Part shown: positions 31,991-45,500 of the stretch, piece by piece
Numbering within the stretch: the first letter of the stretch is position 1
How the letters are laid out: every line of letters starts with the position of its first letter
Source of the DNA: Omphiscola glabra
Lineage: Eukaryota; Mollusca; Gastropoda; Lymnaeidae
Reading direction: 5' to 3'
DNA: 64,000 bases
NCBI GenBank assembly: GCA_964017045.1
Contig: OZ024809.1
Location: 26,466,618-26,530,617, forward strand
Position numbers and translations under genes: made by a program
The notes under the pieces: generated by a model
Seen by the model: the letters and a program-made list of their open reading frames with translations, nothing else
Databases searched by the model: none
What the model was told of the DNA's origin: nothing

Positions 31991-33692
31991 AGACGGTACG
32001 AACTTGGTAAAATGAGAAGACAGTCATATGGAGAAATGATCCCCCAAAATTTAAGAGCACCTTGTGATCTCTAGTTGTGTAAACAAGCAACTGAAGATTC
32101 TGAAAAATATTCCATCTCTGAACATCCGAGACCTGTCCATTGACCCCATAGTGATATTGTGAACCTAAGAATTATAATTACTAATTGAACAAAATAAAGT
32201 TAACACAAGCTAGTGCTCTAAAAACAGATATAGGTACAATTAATCTTGTGATATTTCTTCTTAACTTGCTTAGGTTGTCCTAGACTGCTAGTTTGTCATA
32301 GAAACCATTAAAATGTATTATGCAATATGGTAATTTCATACATCATTAAAATTTATTTAGTTTTCCACAAGAGACATACTTGATTTTAATTCTAGCATTA
32401 AATTTACACACAAATAAAAAACTTCAGCATTCTAAAATTATTTGTAATCAAAAATAACATTTTTAAAACTTTATTTTGAAAATTAATAAAATGTAAGGCT
32501 AAAAATTATATTATATCCATCATCAAAATAGATTTTAAAAATTTAGATTGCAGTAAAGTGACTTTAGGATTCTGTAGCATGAAAAATTTTATTAAATACT
32601 GTACAGTAATAAAATTTAGCTTGTTTCAAAATAATCAGTAGTTCACACATATTCATCTCACTGTAAAAACATACTAAAATAAAACAAGTTGAGACATAAA
32701 AATATGTACAGCTGTGCAAACAGCAATTGTGGATATTTTACAGAATAACAAACAAATTAACAATGTCATTACCCGTACATAATACAAACATAAATAAAAT
32801 ATCCAAAAAGGCTGGTGCCCCCCCACTCTGTTGCCCTGGCAAGGACATGCCAGCTACGGATGCCATGTAACCAGGTCAAGGGTACTAAATATATACAGCA
32901 TTTTAGGACTCAATTATGGAGGAAGGGAAAGTAAGTATCATTAAAGCATTAAACAATGGTTTAATTTGTTGATTGCTTAATATTGAAACTCATACAAGTA
33001 TTCCCTGACTCCAGACTATCTCAATGAACAAAGTGGATATTTGAGTGTTTTTGATTGTCTAAATTATAAAAACTTTTGATTTGGTTAGCCAAATTTTACT
33101 GTTGATTGTATTGCAGTAAAATTAAAATGTTGAAATCTATTAAAAATTAGAAGTTTTGTGAAAATTTTGAGTCACCCTAGGGCAGAGATGTACAAACAAT
33201 TTTCTAGACATGGTACTTTTAATTACATCATAGTAAAAAAATGTCTTTATTTTGTTTGCAAGTCTTATGCAAATTCTCTTATGTTTAGAGTGTATCAGGT
33301 GTCGCTAAGCATAATTTGATTTGCCCTAAAAAATGTGACCAATTAATTTGAACATACATTTTATGCAACTTACAACAGAAGTATCATACATGTTCCCCAT
33401 TTCAAAAGTGTAAACAGATTTTTGTCTGAGATACATTTCTTCAGTTTTTAATCATTTTTATGCTTCTCATAATTTATTTTATTCAGATTCACATTCAGAT
33501 TAGATTTGATCTGTAGTAAGGTGACAATGAGATCATTGCTCAATGGAGATAAATATGTCTAGGTTTTCCTTTATGTCAATGATCTAATCTAAAATTGGTG
33601 ACATTTTTAGAATTTAAAAAAAAAATTAATGGTGGTGAAAGGGTTAAATCTCAAAACAGGATAAAAATGCAGCACCTGAAACTTTTTAATTT
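31991..33692. other. 3' flank of the ABC transporter gene
   Basis: AT-rich sequence downstream of the minus-strand stop at 33693; it should include the 3' UTR. A minus-strand AATAAA (TTTATT at 33473-33478) is a possible polyadenylation signal about 215 bp after the stop. No other gene is seen. Confidence 0.4.
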
Positions 33693-36600
33693 TTACATAA
33701 TTGCATCATCATCATCGTCTATATCATCTTTTAGAGGTGAAAGTTCACCGAAAGGAGAGCTTGAGGGTGTATGATGCATTGGAGAATGTAGTCGGGGTGA
33801 GGAGGGCAGTCTTGGAGATGTTGAAGTTCTGGCAACAGAAACAGGAACATCTTCATTGATTGAAGCTCCTCTGGGTTGGGATTTCATCATTTCAAACATA
33901 GACTTGAAGCGAGAGAAAGATTTTTGCAGCAAAACTGTTGGATGGTTGAACTCCACTACCTGAAAAGGAAATATCAAAGATTATTTGAACATTTTAATGG
34001 GACTAAAAAATTTGCTAAACTTTTACAAAGTATCCAAGAAACATAACTTTTTTTTATTATTAGTTAGCAGATGTGGAAAACTGCAGACAAAAAATCTAAA
34101 TGCTGTGCTATTAAAACTTAAGAAAGGTAATACTTAAATAATTTAAATTTCTTAATAACCCGGATTCAATATGAAGATAAAAAATTAATTAAGAAGCTTA
34201 AAGATAATCTTAGAAGAATGTCAACATACTTTTCCTTGCTCCATGACCAAGACTTTATCACAGTCCCACACAGTGTTGATCCTGTGAGCTATCATCAAAA
34301 CCGTACAGTTGTGGAAACATTCTTTGATGGTTTGCTGTACAAGGGCTTCAGTTGTAGCATCCACTGATGCTGTAGCTTCATCCAGTACCAAAATCTAGTA
34401 ATTAAAAATGTAAATAAATAATATCGAGTTGTTTTTCTTTTTTCGCAATCGATTTACATTACAATAACATTAGGCCGTTAACTTAAAACCTCAGAGTATT
34501 TAATACGGTTGAAAAGCTTTTTTAAATCTTATTCTTTGTTATTACTGAACAATTAAAAGTGTTTCCTTTTTATGAATTAGAATATTTTATTCACTAACTA
34601 TACAAATGGTCAGTGATTAATGATTTATAATCAAAAGAAAATGCACATTTACTAATAAAATTACTGACAGTACATTTTAAAAAAAAATTCTGCCTAACAT
34701 TGCTTAGGATAAATGACAGAGCAAATAAGATCGTGAGAAATTATCCTCTTACCTTTGACTTACGCAGCAATGTTCTTGCTAGACACAAGAGTTGTCTTTC
34801 TCCCATTGAGAAGTTACGACCATTTTCTTCAACATTTGTATCTAGGCCATTTTCTAGTGATTGAATCTAAAAGGAAAGATAAAAATAAACAAATTAATTA
34901 ACATCTCCAATAATATTTTAAATTCATCCAAGAAATGTTGAGTATGTAGGCCTACCAAGAAATTTTGAGTATATAGGCCTACCAAGCAATGTTGAGTATA
35001 TAGGCCAACCAAGAAATGTTGAGTATATAGGCATAGGCCTACAAAGAAATGTTGAGTATATAAGCCTACCAAGCAATGTTGAGTATATAAGCCTACCAAG
35101 ACCAAAATCCTTAAAAGAATTTACCTTATTTCTTATGTGACATTTGTCCAAAGCTTGCCAGAAAATGTCATCAGATTTGATTGTGCCAGAGGGGTCTAGG
35201 TTGTACCTGTTAGATCAGATTACAATTACAATAAAAAAAGTTTTAAAAGATTGAATTGTAAATGTTCATATTGCATTTAATGGTTGAAAAAAAAACGACA
35301 TTGAAAAAATAACATAAAATTTTTAGACCTACTACACAGTGGCGAAGCTAAAGGGGCAAACAGGGAGCATCTATCCCCATGAATAGTGGGGGCGCCGAAA
35401 TAAGCTTTAATGGTATTATATTGATGAAAATAATCGATTTCAATGTTGAAGGGGCGCCTTAAAATAAATCTTGTCTCCAGGTGTCAAACCCTCTGGCTAA
35501 AACGTAGTGAATAATTGCATTCTTTATTGGGGTTTTGTATTGTAAATGCAAAAAAGAAGTTACTCAAGTGGTTTATTATTTGCACCATGACTGCTAGATG
35601 TCGCATTGAATTGAAAGTGGAAGTAAAATTATCAAAATTGCATAATACTTGGCAATGTTCCTGTAATGTGAGGAAGCCACAGCAACCCATTTAGAAAAAA
35701 TGTATGTACTACTATATGGATAGACCGTCACTGGTATATAAAAGTTTGACTAAATTAAATGATTTCTTGAACCTGTTCTACCATCTGTATTTCAAAATAA
35801 TTTGAATTTTTATATCTTTATGTTCTTTTCACATTATTATTATTTACATTAAGTAATTTTGTTCTAAACTGAACTAATTGAAAAAAAAATTCTAAATAAA
35901 ATAAAACAAAGGAAACTTCAGTAAATATTCTCCAGACTTATCCCAGGTTACCTTATGGTACCAGTAAACAGCACCGGATCCTGGACAAGAATAGACAATC
36001 TTGACCTCAGGATCTCCAGAGGTACATCTCTAATGTTAATATTATCAATTGTAATGGTGCCTGATGCTGCCTCAGACAATCGGAAGAGACCCACTCCAAT
36101 GGAGGATTTACCTGAAATGACAAATTTACCTTCAAATTTAGAAATTATGTAATTTTACTCAAATAAATTAACAGAATTACCTTCAAACTTAGAAATTATG
36201 TAATTTTACTAAAATAATATATCAGAATTTCCATCAAACTTAGAAATTATGTAATTTTACTAAAATAATATATCAGAATTTCCATCAAACTTAGAAATTA
36301 TGTAATTTTACTAAAATAATATATCAGAATTTCCATCAAACTTAGAAATTATGTAATTTTACTAAAATAATATATCAGAATTTCCATCAAACTTAGAAAT
36401 TATGTAATTTTACTAAAATAATATATCAGAATTTCCATCAAACTTAGAAATTATGTAATTTTACTAAAATAATATATCAGAATTTCCATCAAACTTAGAA
36501 ATTATGTAATTTTACTAAAATAATATATCAGAATTTCCATCAAACTTAGAAATTATGTAATTTTACTAAAATAATATATCAGAATTTCCATCAAACTTAG

Positions 36601-37098
36601 AAATTAAGTAGCTTAATTAAAATTTTTACAAAATATCATATATTGCTCTATAGCAGAACTAATAATTTACTTTCTCCCTTTTAGAATGGGTCAAAATTAG
36701 TTACATCAATTTCTATTTAAAAACATTCGGGCATAACTGTGTACATAATAATAAAATATATTGTTTGCAGCTGTGTACATAATAATAAAATATATTGTTG
36801 GCAGCTGTGTACATAATAATAAAATATATTGTTGGCATTCATTAAAAATGTTTTTCTTTCATTATATAAAAAAAAGAAAGTTAATATTAATAAAAATTAA
36901 GCAATTACCTGATCCTGAGTTTCCCACAATTCCAATTTTCTCCTTGGGCTCAATGTTTACAGTGATCCCTTTAATAACAGGGGGCTGCCCATCATTGTAC
37001 CGCATCTTGTACTGTTTAAATGTAATGGATCCCTCACTTGGCCAGTTGGCCGGTGGCTCCTGGGGGTTATTGATGACATTTCCCTCAGATTGGAAGGT
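33693..37098 (-). CDS. ABCC5: ABCC5-like exons 25-30: second nucleotide-binding domain and C-terminus
   Basis: Exons: 36909-37098, 35952-36111, 35125-35206, 34753-34866, 34230-34394, 33693-33959; residues 1163-1487. It has [10 protein letters not shown] (A-loop Tyr region), Walker A GNSGSGKSS (1221-1229), Q-loop [13 protein letters not shown], signature FSMGERQ (1325-1331), and Walker [12 protein letters not shown] with the catalytic Glu at 1350. The H-loop is MIAHR (His 1381). This site has all residues needed for ATP hydrolysis. The last exon encodes [11 protein letters not shown] and then a Ser/Pro-rich tail of about 55 residues ending in an acidic run, longer than in vertebrates. Stop TAA at 33693-33695. 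Confidence 0.92.
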
Positions 37099-39421
37099 CT
37101 GAAATTTTACAACAGTGAGGCACTACTTTTAGAACTACTAAGTGAAATTAAAAACTTTTTGGCAATTTAAAGTAATGATTCTATTTTATTCAGGTGATGC
37201 CAAACTGAAACTTTTACATGCTGTTAAACATGGAGCCATTTATAGGTTTAATTTTAAAAAATCGAACAATAAGTATTTTAAAAGCTTAATTTCGTTAAGT
37301 TGCAGGCAACTCAGGACTTCTTCTTCAGAAGTAGTTAATTCAAATTTTATGTGGGTCATTATTTTTTTACAAAGTAATGTAACTAAAATATCTTTTTTTT
37401 TTTTTGAGCTTTTAATGAAATGTAGATTTTGATGAGGTAAATTGAATATAATTATAATTTACTATATTAAAACAAATTTTTACAGATGTTTTATAGAAAT
37501 TTGACACCAAAAAAAACTAGTTTCCTACATCAACACAATCTTGGATTCTCTGCACAGAAGAAAACCGCGACACGGTCTCCATAGAAAGTCTTAGTGTATA
37601 CTGTACAAGGCTGGTTATCTGAAGAGTATAACATGTTAGATCTTAAAAAGTATGCACAAAAAATGACCATGCCATAAGTTATTGTTGGTCTGACAAACGT
37701 TGGGATAGTTAAGACAACTACTTTTCATCCCATGCCATATTTTGCTGCTTGTGGTTTTATAAATCAGGTTTTACCCCCCTCCCCCTCCTGAAGAAGAGCT
37801 GTTCGCCCAAAGCTTGGGGTAGCCCCTGAAACAGCCACTATATCCAACCAATGCAGAACAGGGCTACTTTTCATTTATCATAAGTTGATAAATTAATAAT
37901 TGGATGCTAATAATATCACACTTTTGACTGTTTTTTTTTTTTTAGGGTGGGATGTGTGCCTTAAAAATATGAATCTTTAGAAACTTTACTGATGTAGAAC
38001 AAAACTAAGAATAATAATAATACTTAGATAGATACATTTCGGTCAGGTACAAAATGTGTACAGAAAAGAAACAATTCCAAGCAAATTATCATCATACTAT
38101 CTAGTGACCATTAGGCATGTCCATCCTTGTGGCACTACAGCCCATGTAGGTCTTTGTAACCTTAGGCTACTACTAAATAAATCTTTTGTAGTAATAATAA
38201 TTCAAACTCAACTCCAAATAAGACACAAATGATGTGTTCTTGAAAAATACTCACTTGAATAGCAAAAGACAAGGCCAAGCCGGCCTCCGAGCTATTCTCA
38301 GAAGTTAATGTAAAAACAATGAGAAATCCTGTAGCTCCTGTTACAATGATAGTCATGCAATCTAAAAATACAGCAAGCCACCGATTGGCTGCATAGAACA
38401 GGAAAAAGGGAATACTGTTACGATTCAGCATATCACAAAATCTGGAACAGAAGCAATTAAGATGATGTTATGGTTTCTTTTATTAAATGATTATTTTAAT
38501 TATAAACATAAAATAATTCATACACCACAATTAAGAAATAGTTCAAATTAATTTAAATATAATGATTAATATGTGGATTGACATACTTATGATAAAATCT
38601 TTCGCCTTGGCTGAAGCAGTTGATTGTTGCAATGCCCTCCACTGATGCCGCCAGGTGACTAAGGTAAGGGGACCTTGTGACATTGTCCATGAACTTGAGT
38701 TGCTGCAGGATGGGGGCAAACATGTGGGCCAGGATACCAAATATCACAGCCAGGGGCAAGATGGCAAGGAGGTCATACGGAAACATGACGGAGATTAAAA
38801 CTAAGGCTGATAATACGAGGAACACATTTTGGAGGAAAAGTTCGCAGTTGGCTGGCAGTCGGACATCAACTTAAACAGAAAATTTAAATACTGGTGTTAA
38901 CAGAATGAAGATGCAAAATAAATTATGAATATTACTTTGAATAAAATGAAAATATTTTCAGATGCATACCACATTGTATTTTGTAACAATTCTTTTTTTT
39001 AAATGAGACCCAAAAATTGTGGTTGTTTAAAATGTTAATCAAATTTTTTTTTAATTCCTTTTGTCACAATTAACTTTCATTAACTTAATAAATATTTCTA
39101 ATTTTTTTTTTTTAAATAGGTCAAGTTAAACTGTGACGTTATCTTGCTCTGAGAGAAACCATTTGACCTATAAATCATTTGACCTACTTTCATCAAGGTC
39201 TGCTGAGAATCTGTTTAATATAATTCCAATGGGGGTGGCATCAAAAAATTTCATTGGACTTCTCAGAGTTTTTTCAATCAACTTTTTATGAAGTGTTGTT
39301 GAAGCTTTCAGAAGAATCTGACCATTGATAGAAAATCATTTTTCTTTAAGGATACCACCTTATTGTCCAGCTTTCAAGATAAAGTTAAATCACATTTCAG
39401 ATATCATTATGTTTACAATAC

Positions 39422-39507
<86 letters not shown>

Positions 39508-42500
39508 CCATTATTATATTTATTATTAATTTACACAACTTAATTTTATTCTTAAAGGTTGTTGATGTTTAACACTTGTACCTGAACTAAATTTTAATGA
39601 TGTATAAGCAATGGAAATAACTGATTTTAAATAAGGTTAAAATAAAAAAGAAATCAGCCAGTTATGATTTATAATATAAAATTTGAAGTAAGTTCTTTTA
39701 AACAATGTTTGAAATTTCAGTAGGGACTATACAAAGCTGAAAAGATGTCATTTTATTTTTTTAAAGTTTGTTAAGCCAATAGTCTAACAAAGTAATAAAC
39801 TATAAATAAATTGCAGTTTTAGCAATGATATCTTTAAAGTATATGTTTAAGTACCATGCTCCATTTTCAATATGCAATTTAAGTAAGAGGGACATAACAT
39901 AAAAATGGTATTAATAATGGAAATAAAACTGTGTCAGTGGACTTTACAATTAATGTGGTGTTGAATGATATAGAGGGATATATTACCCACCTTAACAAAT
40001 ATCAGAGATCTTCCAACAAGGAGGATGAGCATGGCTAACAGAAACATTCCATACACAAGAGCATATGTGTTGATATGGGGATTGTCTATGGCATTGTTGG
40101 TCCTGTTCATCAAGCTATGAGGACTACTTATATTGCTGCCTATAAAACTATATGTGTTGTTCAACTCTGAGGAATTTAAATGCTGTAAGGAAATTTAAGA
40201 AAAAAACAAACATATAAATAAATAAATTTGATTGGCACTTTGGTTCCACTATAATTTATAAAAAACAAAAATAAATTAAAAATAAATATGTATTTATAAT
40301 AGTCCAGCAGTTTAATTTTAAATAACAATGTCCATGAAATAAAGAGAACTGAAATTTAGTTTCTAGACTAATACAAGTTGAATTTATAAGCTAATGTCTT
40401 TTGAAAAAATCACTATAACTCATGATGACTAATAAATGTTGTAAATATTGTTCAACTCAGACAAGAAAATGACATGGGACCTACACTATCTCCTGACCCC
40501 TGGTCAAGCCAATATGCCAGGTAACCTGTTGTCACAGACTGGATAGCAATGCTGACCATGAAACTGAACAGCAAGAAGATGAAGACAGAGACACCCCCCA
40601 TGGCCTTGATGTAAGTGACATATGTGGCAGGTCTCACCATACAGTCAGGCTTGCCGGGAGATGTCGCCAGGTCATCAAGATCCACTGGAACAAGAATAAT
40701 TAAAACCCTTTTAATAACTTGACTTACTACATCAATGTAAAAAAAAAGAGGATGGTAGAATTTTAAAAAACATACATCTACCCAAAAGCAACCACAAATA
40801 TTTTTTAAAATTTCAGTAAATATAAATGGTAAAATAAAAAAAGTCAATTTCCAGTTAGATTATCTTAAATTTCAAAATTAAAAGCATATCTACAGGAATG
40901 GAAAGCGATTATTTTAATTGCTTTTAAGAATAATAATCCATTAATAAAAAATAAGTTCATTTATTGCAAAACAAAAAGTTATAAAATATTTACATTTACA
41001 GAATAAAGTTTAAAAAAAAAAAGCTATATCCTATTGTGAAAAAATAGTAATCTAGAACATTTATGTACATTGTAGAACTCCAATTTATCTGTTAAATTTG
41101 TAGTTACGCTAGTTTATTACAAATCTGATACATTAATCGTTAACAATAAACTATCTCCTCACAATTCTCATATTCTGCACACAAGCTGGTGGACGATATC
41201 ACACTGAACTGATGCTGTACTCCACCAGCTGTCATTGACATCATACTCAACTGTCGGTTTAAAACTTTTTCTGACACTCGAGAGAAACCACGCTGTGGCA
41301 CAGTCCGCACTGGAGGGACATTGATAAAATTCTTATTAGTGATCTAAGCAGAAACACTTTTGATGATTTTTACTAATGAAGTACACACCGATACATTTAT
41401 AAGGATTTTACTAATGAAGGACACACAGATACATTTATAAGGATTTTACTAATGAAGTACACACAGATGCAATTATAATGATTTTACTAATGAAGTACAC
41501 ACAGATACATTTATAATGATTTTTAGTAATGAAGTAATGTTTTTAAATTAACACTTTAACAGTGCAAATTTTTCCACTCGCTAACCATTAAAAATTAGCC
41601 CGTAAAATTGAAAGTGTTTTGAAGAAATCTAATGAAATTTTAGTATGCTCAAGCAAGAGTTATAGACACATTTAGAATATACTAGCAGTTTATATATTTA
41701 AAAATGTATGACTGATGATCAAAAGATTGTAACATTTGATCCTGACCTTCCTTTTTATCTCTGTACAACATTCTTTCTTTCAAAATTCTGTCATATTTGT
41801 TGTTGTACAAGGTAAACAACTCTGCATATGGACTCTTCTGTGTCATGAGTTCAGCATGGTTGCCAAAGGAGACAACTCTACCATCATGCATGTACAATAC
41901 TTTGTCACATTTAGGGAGATACTGTCAAAACAAAAATAACAAATACAGATATGTCTTGTAGCAATATTGTATTAGGCATATGCATGAATGGACAGAAGGA
42001 TAATCTTAAAGATTAAGGAAATAGTAGGACAAGATATGTGGAAGCTGTGGAAGCCTGTCCTACTATTTCCTTCACACAGCTTGACCACTTCCCTTCCTTT
42101 ATTATTCTGAAAGACTAAATATTTAAACATTTGGCTCAAACATCTCAGCAAAAACACAGGGTACCTCAAAATAGTAAATAATACAGCTGTATAAATAGTA
42201 CTTCATAGAACTGTAAAAATCAATTCATTATTTATTTTTTTTAATGGGGCTGACCTCTAAATGATGAGTGACCAAAAATATTGTCTTCTTATGTAAAATA
42301 GTTTTAATGCACTGTGCAAAGATGTGTCGGCCCATGTTCACATCCACAGTGGACAAGGGGTCGTCCAGAAGAAAGATATCAGAGTCACTATATATGGCCC
42401 TGGCTAGGCAGATTCGTTGCTTTTGACCACCAGATAATGTCAATCCGCGGTCTCCTATCTGAAAAAAAAAAGCAATTTATTTGTAGTAGAATTATGTCCC

Positions 42501-45500
42501 CCCCCCTCCCCCCCCCCCCAATAAATGCAAATGTTTCATGGTCAGTTTTCACATAACAATTTTAGAATTTAAAAAAAACAACTGGTTTATAATTGAGAAT
42601 TAAAATATATTGTAGATAATTAATGTTCTACAATATTTAATTTTAATCATAACTTTTATACTGTTGCAATGATAAAATTTAAATAATGTGAGTAAAGTGT
42701 GGGAGTGAATCTCAAGAATGGTCAATTTCAAAACACACTGACAGAGCATACATAACAAGTTACCTCCACTTCATCTTTAGCACTGAATGTGTCAAAGTCC
42801 TTGTCTAGTCTGGTGGCCTTGATTATTCTATCATATCTGTTGAGGTGTAGAAATGTTTACTATCACAGGTACATGAAATCAAACAAGTTTTTACTATTAG
42901 ATGTAAAGAAGGGCATATTTCTCATTTCTAATGACCTTTGTGTTTAAAATTATAAAAAAATGTTTACCTCTCAGCATTGTATGGTTGCCCGAACAAAATG
43001 TTATCTTTTGCCGTGCCATTTACAATCCATGGATCCTGACTCAGGAATGCTATTGTACCATTGACTTTCAGCTCTCCCTCTACCACTTGCATCTAAAAGA
43101 CAGAATAAGATAGAGCAATATTAAAAAACATCCTTCCACTCAACACATTTATGGGATATACTTGATACAAATTCTACTAAATTGTGTCTTAATTTTTTTA
43201 GATTTGTTAAAAAATTAACTGCAAAATAATACTAAGTTAAAAGATTATTACATTCTTGTGTCCTTAACCAACATCAGACTTACCCTTCCTAACAAAGCAG
43301 CCAATAGAGAGCTTTTCCCACATCCCTTCATTCCACAGATACCAATTAATTCACCCTGAAAAACATCAATAGGGCATGAGACATAACTGTGTGGTTAATC
43401 CAAAAAAAATACATAAAACAGTGTTGGAGATATGCCAAGGCATTTTGTGAAACACAAAAGGGCTTATTGAGCAACAATAAAACAGTAAATTGTAGCATGT
43501 TTATGTAATGTTTAAAAAAATTAAATTATTATTTTATGATGGTTTTGCTGATATATGCAAACTATTAATGTCATATATATTCAACCTAAGAAAACTTTTT
43601 ATACATACTTTTAAAATATTTTTTCATATGAAACTTTATTTCAAAATTTACAAATCTCATATCCGTAAAATATTTATATATTTTTTTTTTGAAACAAAAT
43701 TGTTATCACACTTGACACACTTTCAAAAGTAAATTCCATTTAAATATTTGTAATTGATATACTTTTTTGACAGTCATGTCAATCTCCAGAAGGGCAGGCA
43801 CCATGGAGGTCTCCACATCATTATCTTGGGATTCTCTGCCCTTGCCTCCTTTTGGGAGTAAAACTGTTGAGCTTTCTATAACATCCGGGTGTGCATTAGG
43901 CTCAAAGCTGATTGTCAAGTGATTGGCCACTGGTGCTGTGGTAGACAGGATTTTCACCTCATCAGGTTTCAGTCCTGCAATGATGCTGTCTTCATCTGTT
44001 GCTTCTGTAGGGAACAATTTTATTGGTTTATATTGGGTCAGTACATATATTTTAAAAGAACATTTGGCAAAGTGAAAAATGTATTATATATTTTGAAATT
44101 GAATTTCCCCATAAAATGTACCAAACATATTTTAGTTACAACTTACATTCATTAAATAAATATTTAGATTTAAAATTTTTAAGACATTTTCTTGTGATAC
44201 CTATTTAAAGTTTATCAGAAACTTGTGCATACAACCTTTTAAGAATCAACGCTTTTGATTATGTAAAAAAAATGCAATGTGACTAAAGGAGATGTATTAT
44301 ATAACATATTTAATTTAAGCTCACCACAGTCTTCCTCGTCTTGAGATTCCCAAGTCAGTGTTGCCAGACTGAGCTCTATTACAACATTTTCATCTTTTGG
44401 TTTTGAATAAGAGGTTTTCTCTGGCATGAGGAGGATTTCCTGTAACATTGTATCCAATGTTTATATTTGCCTTATTTTATTTATATCCTATTATGGAATG
44501 GTTCAGCAAACTGCTGCAAATTGTCAAATTGTTTCAGAGACCACCTCCAAATAAACACTGTATCCTTTCTCCCAATTAAGCTTGCTGCACTAATAAGTAT
44601 GATATATTATCTTACACCCACTATCTAAAACTCCCATCACACTACATGATTTTGTGTGAGGAATAAGAAATGAACTTATAAATTAATAGATTTATAACTT
44701 CACACATGTGCCCCTGCCCCACACACTTTCCCCCCTCAGTTTGTTTGCGTAGGAAAAATTTCAGCCCTTGCCCATGAAGTTAATTTTTCTCTCAGCCAAG
44801 CAAAATCTGCATTCGTTAAATTCAAACAAAATTTCCACAGCTTAAAAAAAATTAAGTATGGATATTATAGTCATCAGAATCTTATTTAAGTTTTCCTAGC
44901 CAAGTATCTACTCTTTTTATAAATAAATAAATCGTTGACTGAACCACTGTCAAATTGAAATAGCGTTATGTTTATTTTCCCACACGACACAACCAGAAAA
45001 AAAATTGCTCAATCCATTGTCCAGTGAGCCGCAGGATCCAGAAAATTGAATAACTTCAATAACAATGACCAGAAATGAGACAATAATTTACCTGGTACCT
45101 GGTCATAGCCACTGATACATCAATTAACGTCTGGACTCCATACAAGGAAGTTGCCAGGGAAAAACTCATAGCATAAAATACTGAAATAACCGTGAAGGCC
45201 TGAAAATAAATAAATGGTTTCAAGATTTTAGTGCTTGTTTGTAAAGTTAAGTACATTATATATATTTATGGCGCAATATGTTAGGGTAATGTTGGCTCCA
45301 AAAGCAAGCTTACAATTATAGTAAGGTATTAATTATTCTTTCCAGGGACATTCACGCCATCAAAAACAAATAATTCCAATTTTTGTCCTTGTTGTGGCAT
45401 AGGCCTATGTGTATGTAGGCCTAATTTTTAGTGACCACCAATAGTCTCTGTTTTGTTTTATTTTGATGTCACCAATTAAATGTGTAGCGCTGAGCCACTC

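Noticed and set aside
24641..33692. Fibrinogen-like exon completing a FREP gene
   Set aside because: Searched for by eye on the plus strand; no fibrinogen hallmark was found, only minisatellites and the short terminal exon.
37529..37618. Apparent 1-nt frameshift in an ABCC5-like exon
   Set aside because: A miscount on first reading; the exon is 90 nt and in frame.
38181..38431. Stand-alone small membrane protein on the minus strand
   Set aside because: It is exon 23 of the ABCC5-like gene read into its flanking intron.
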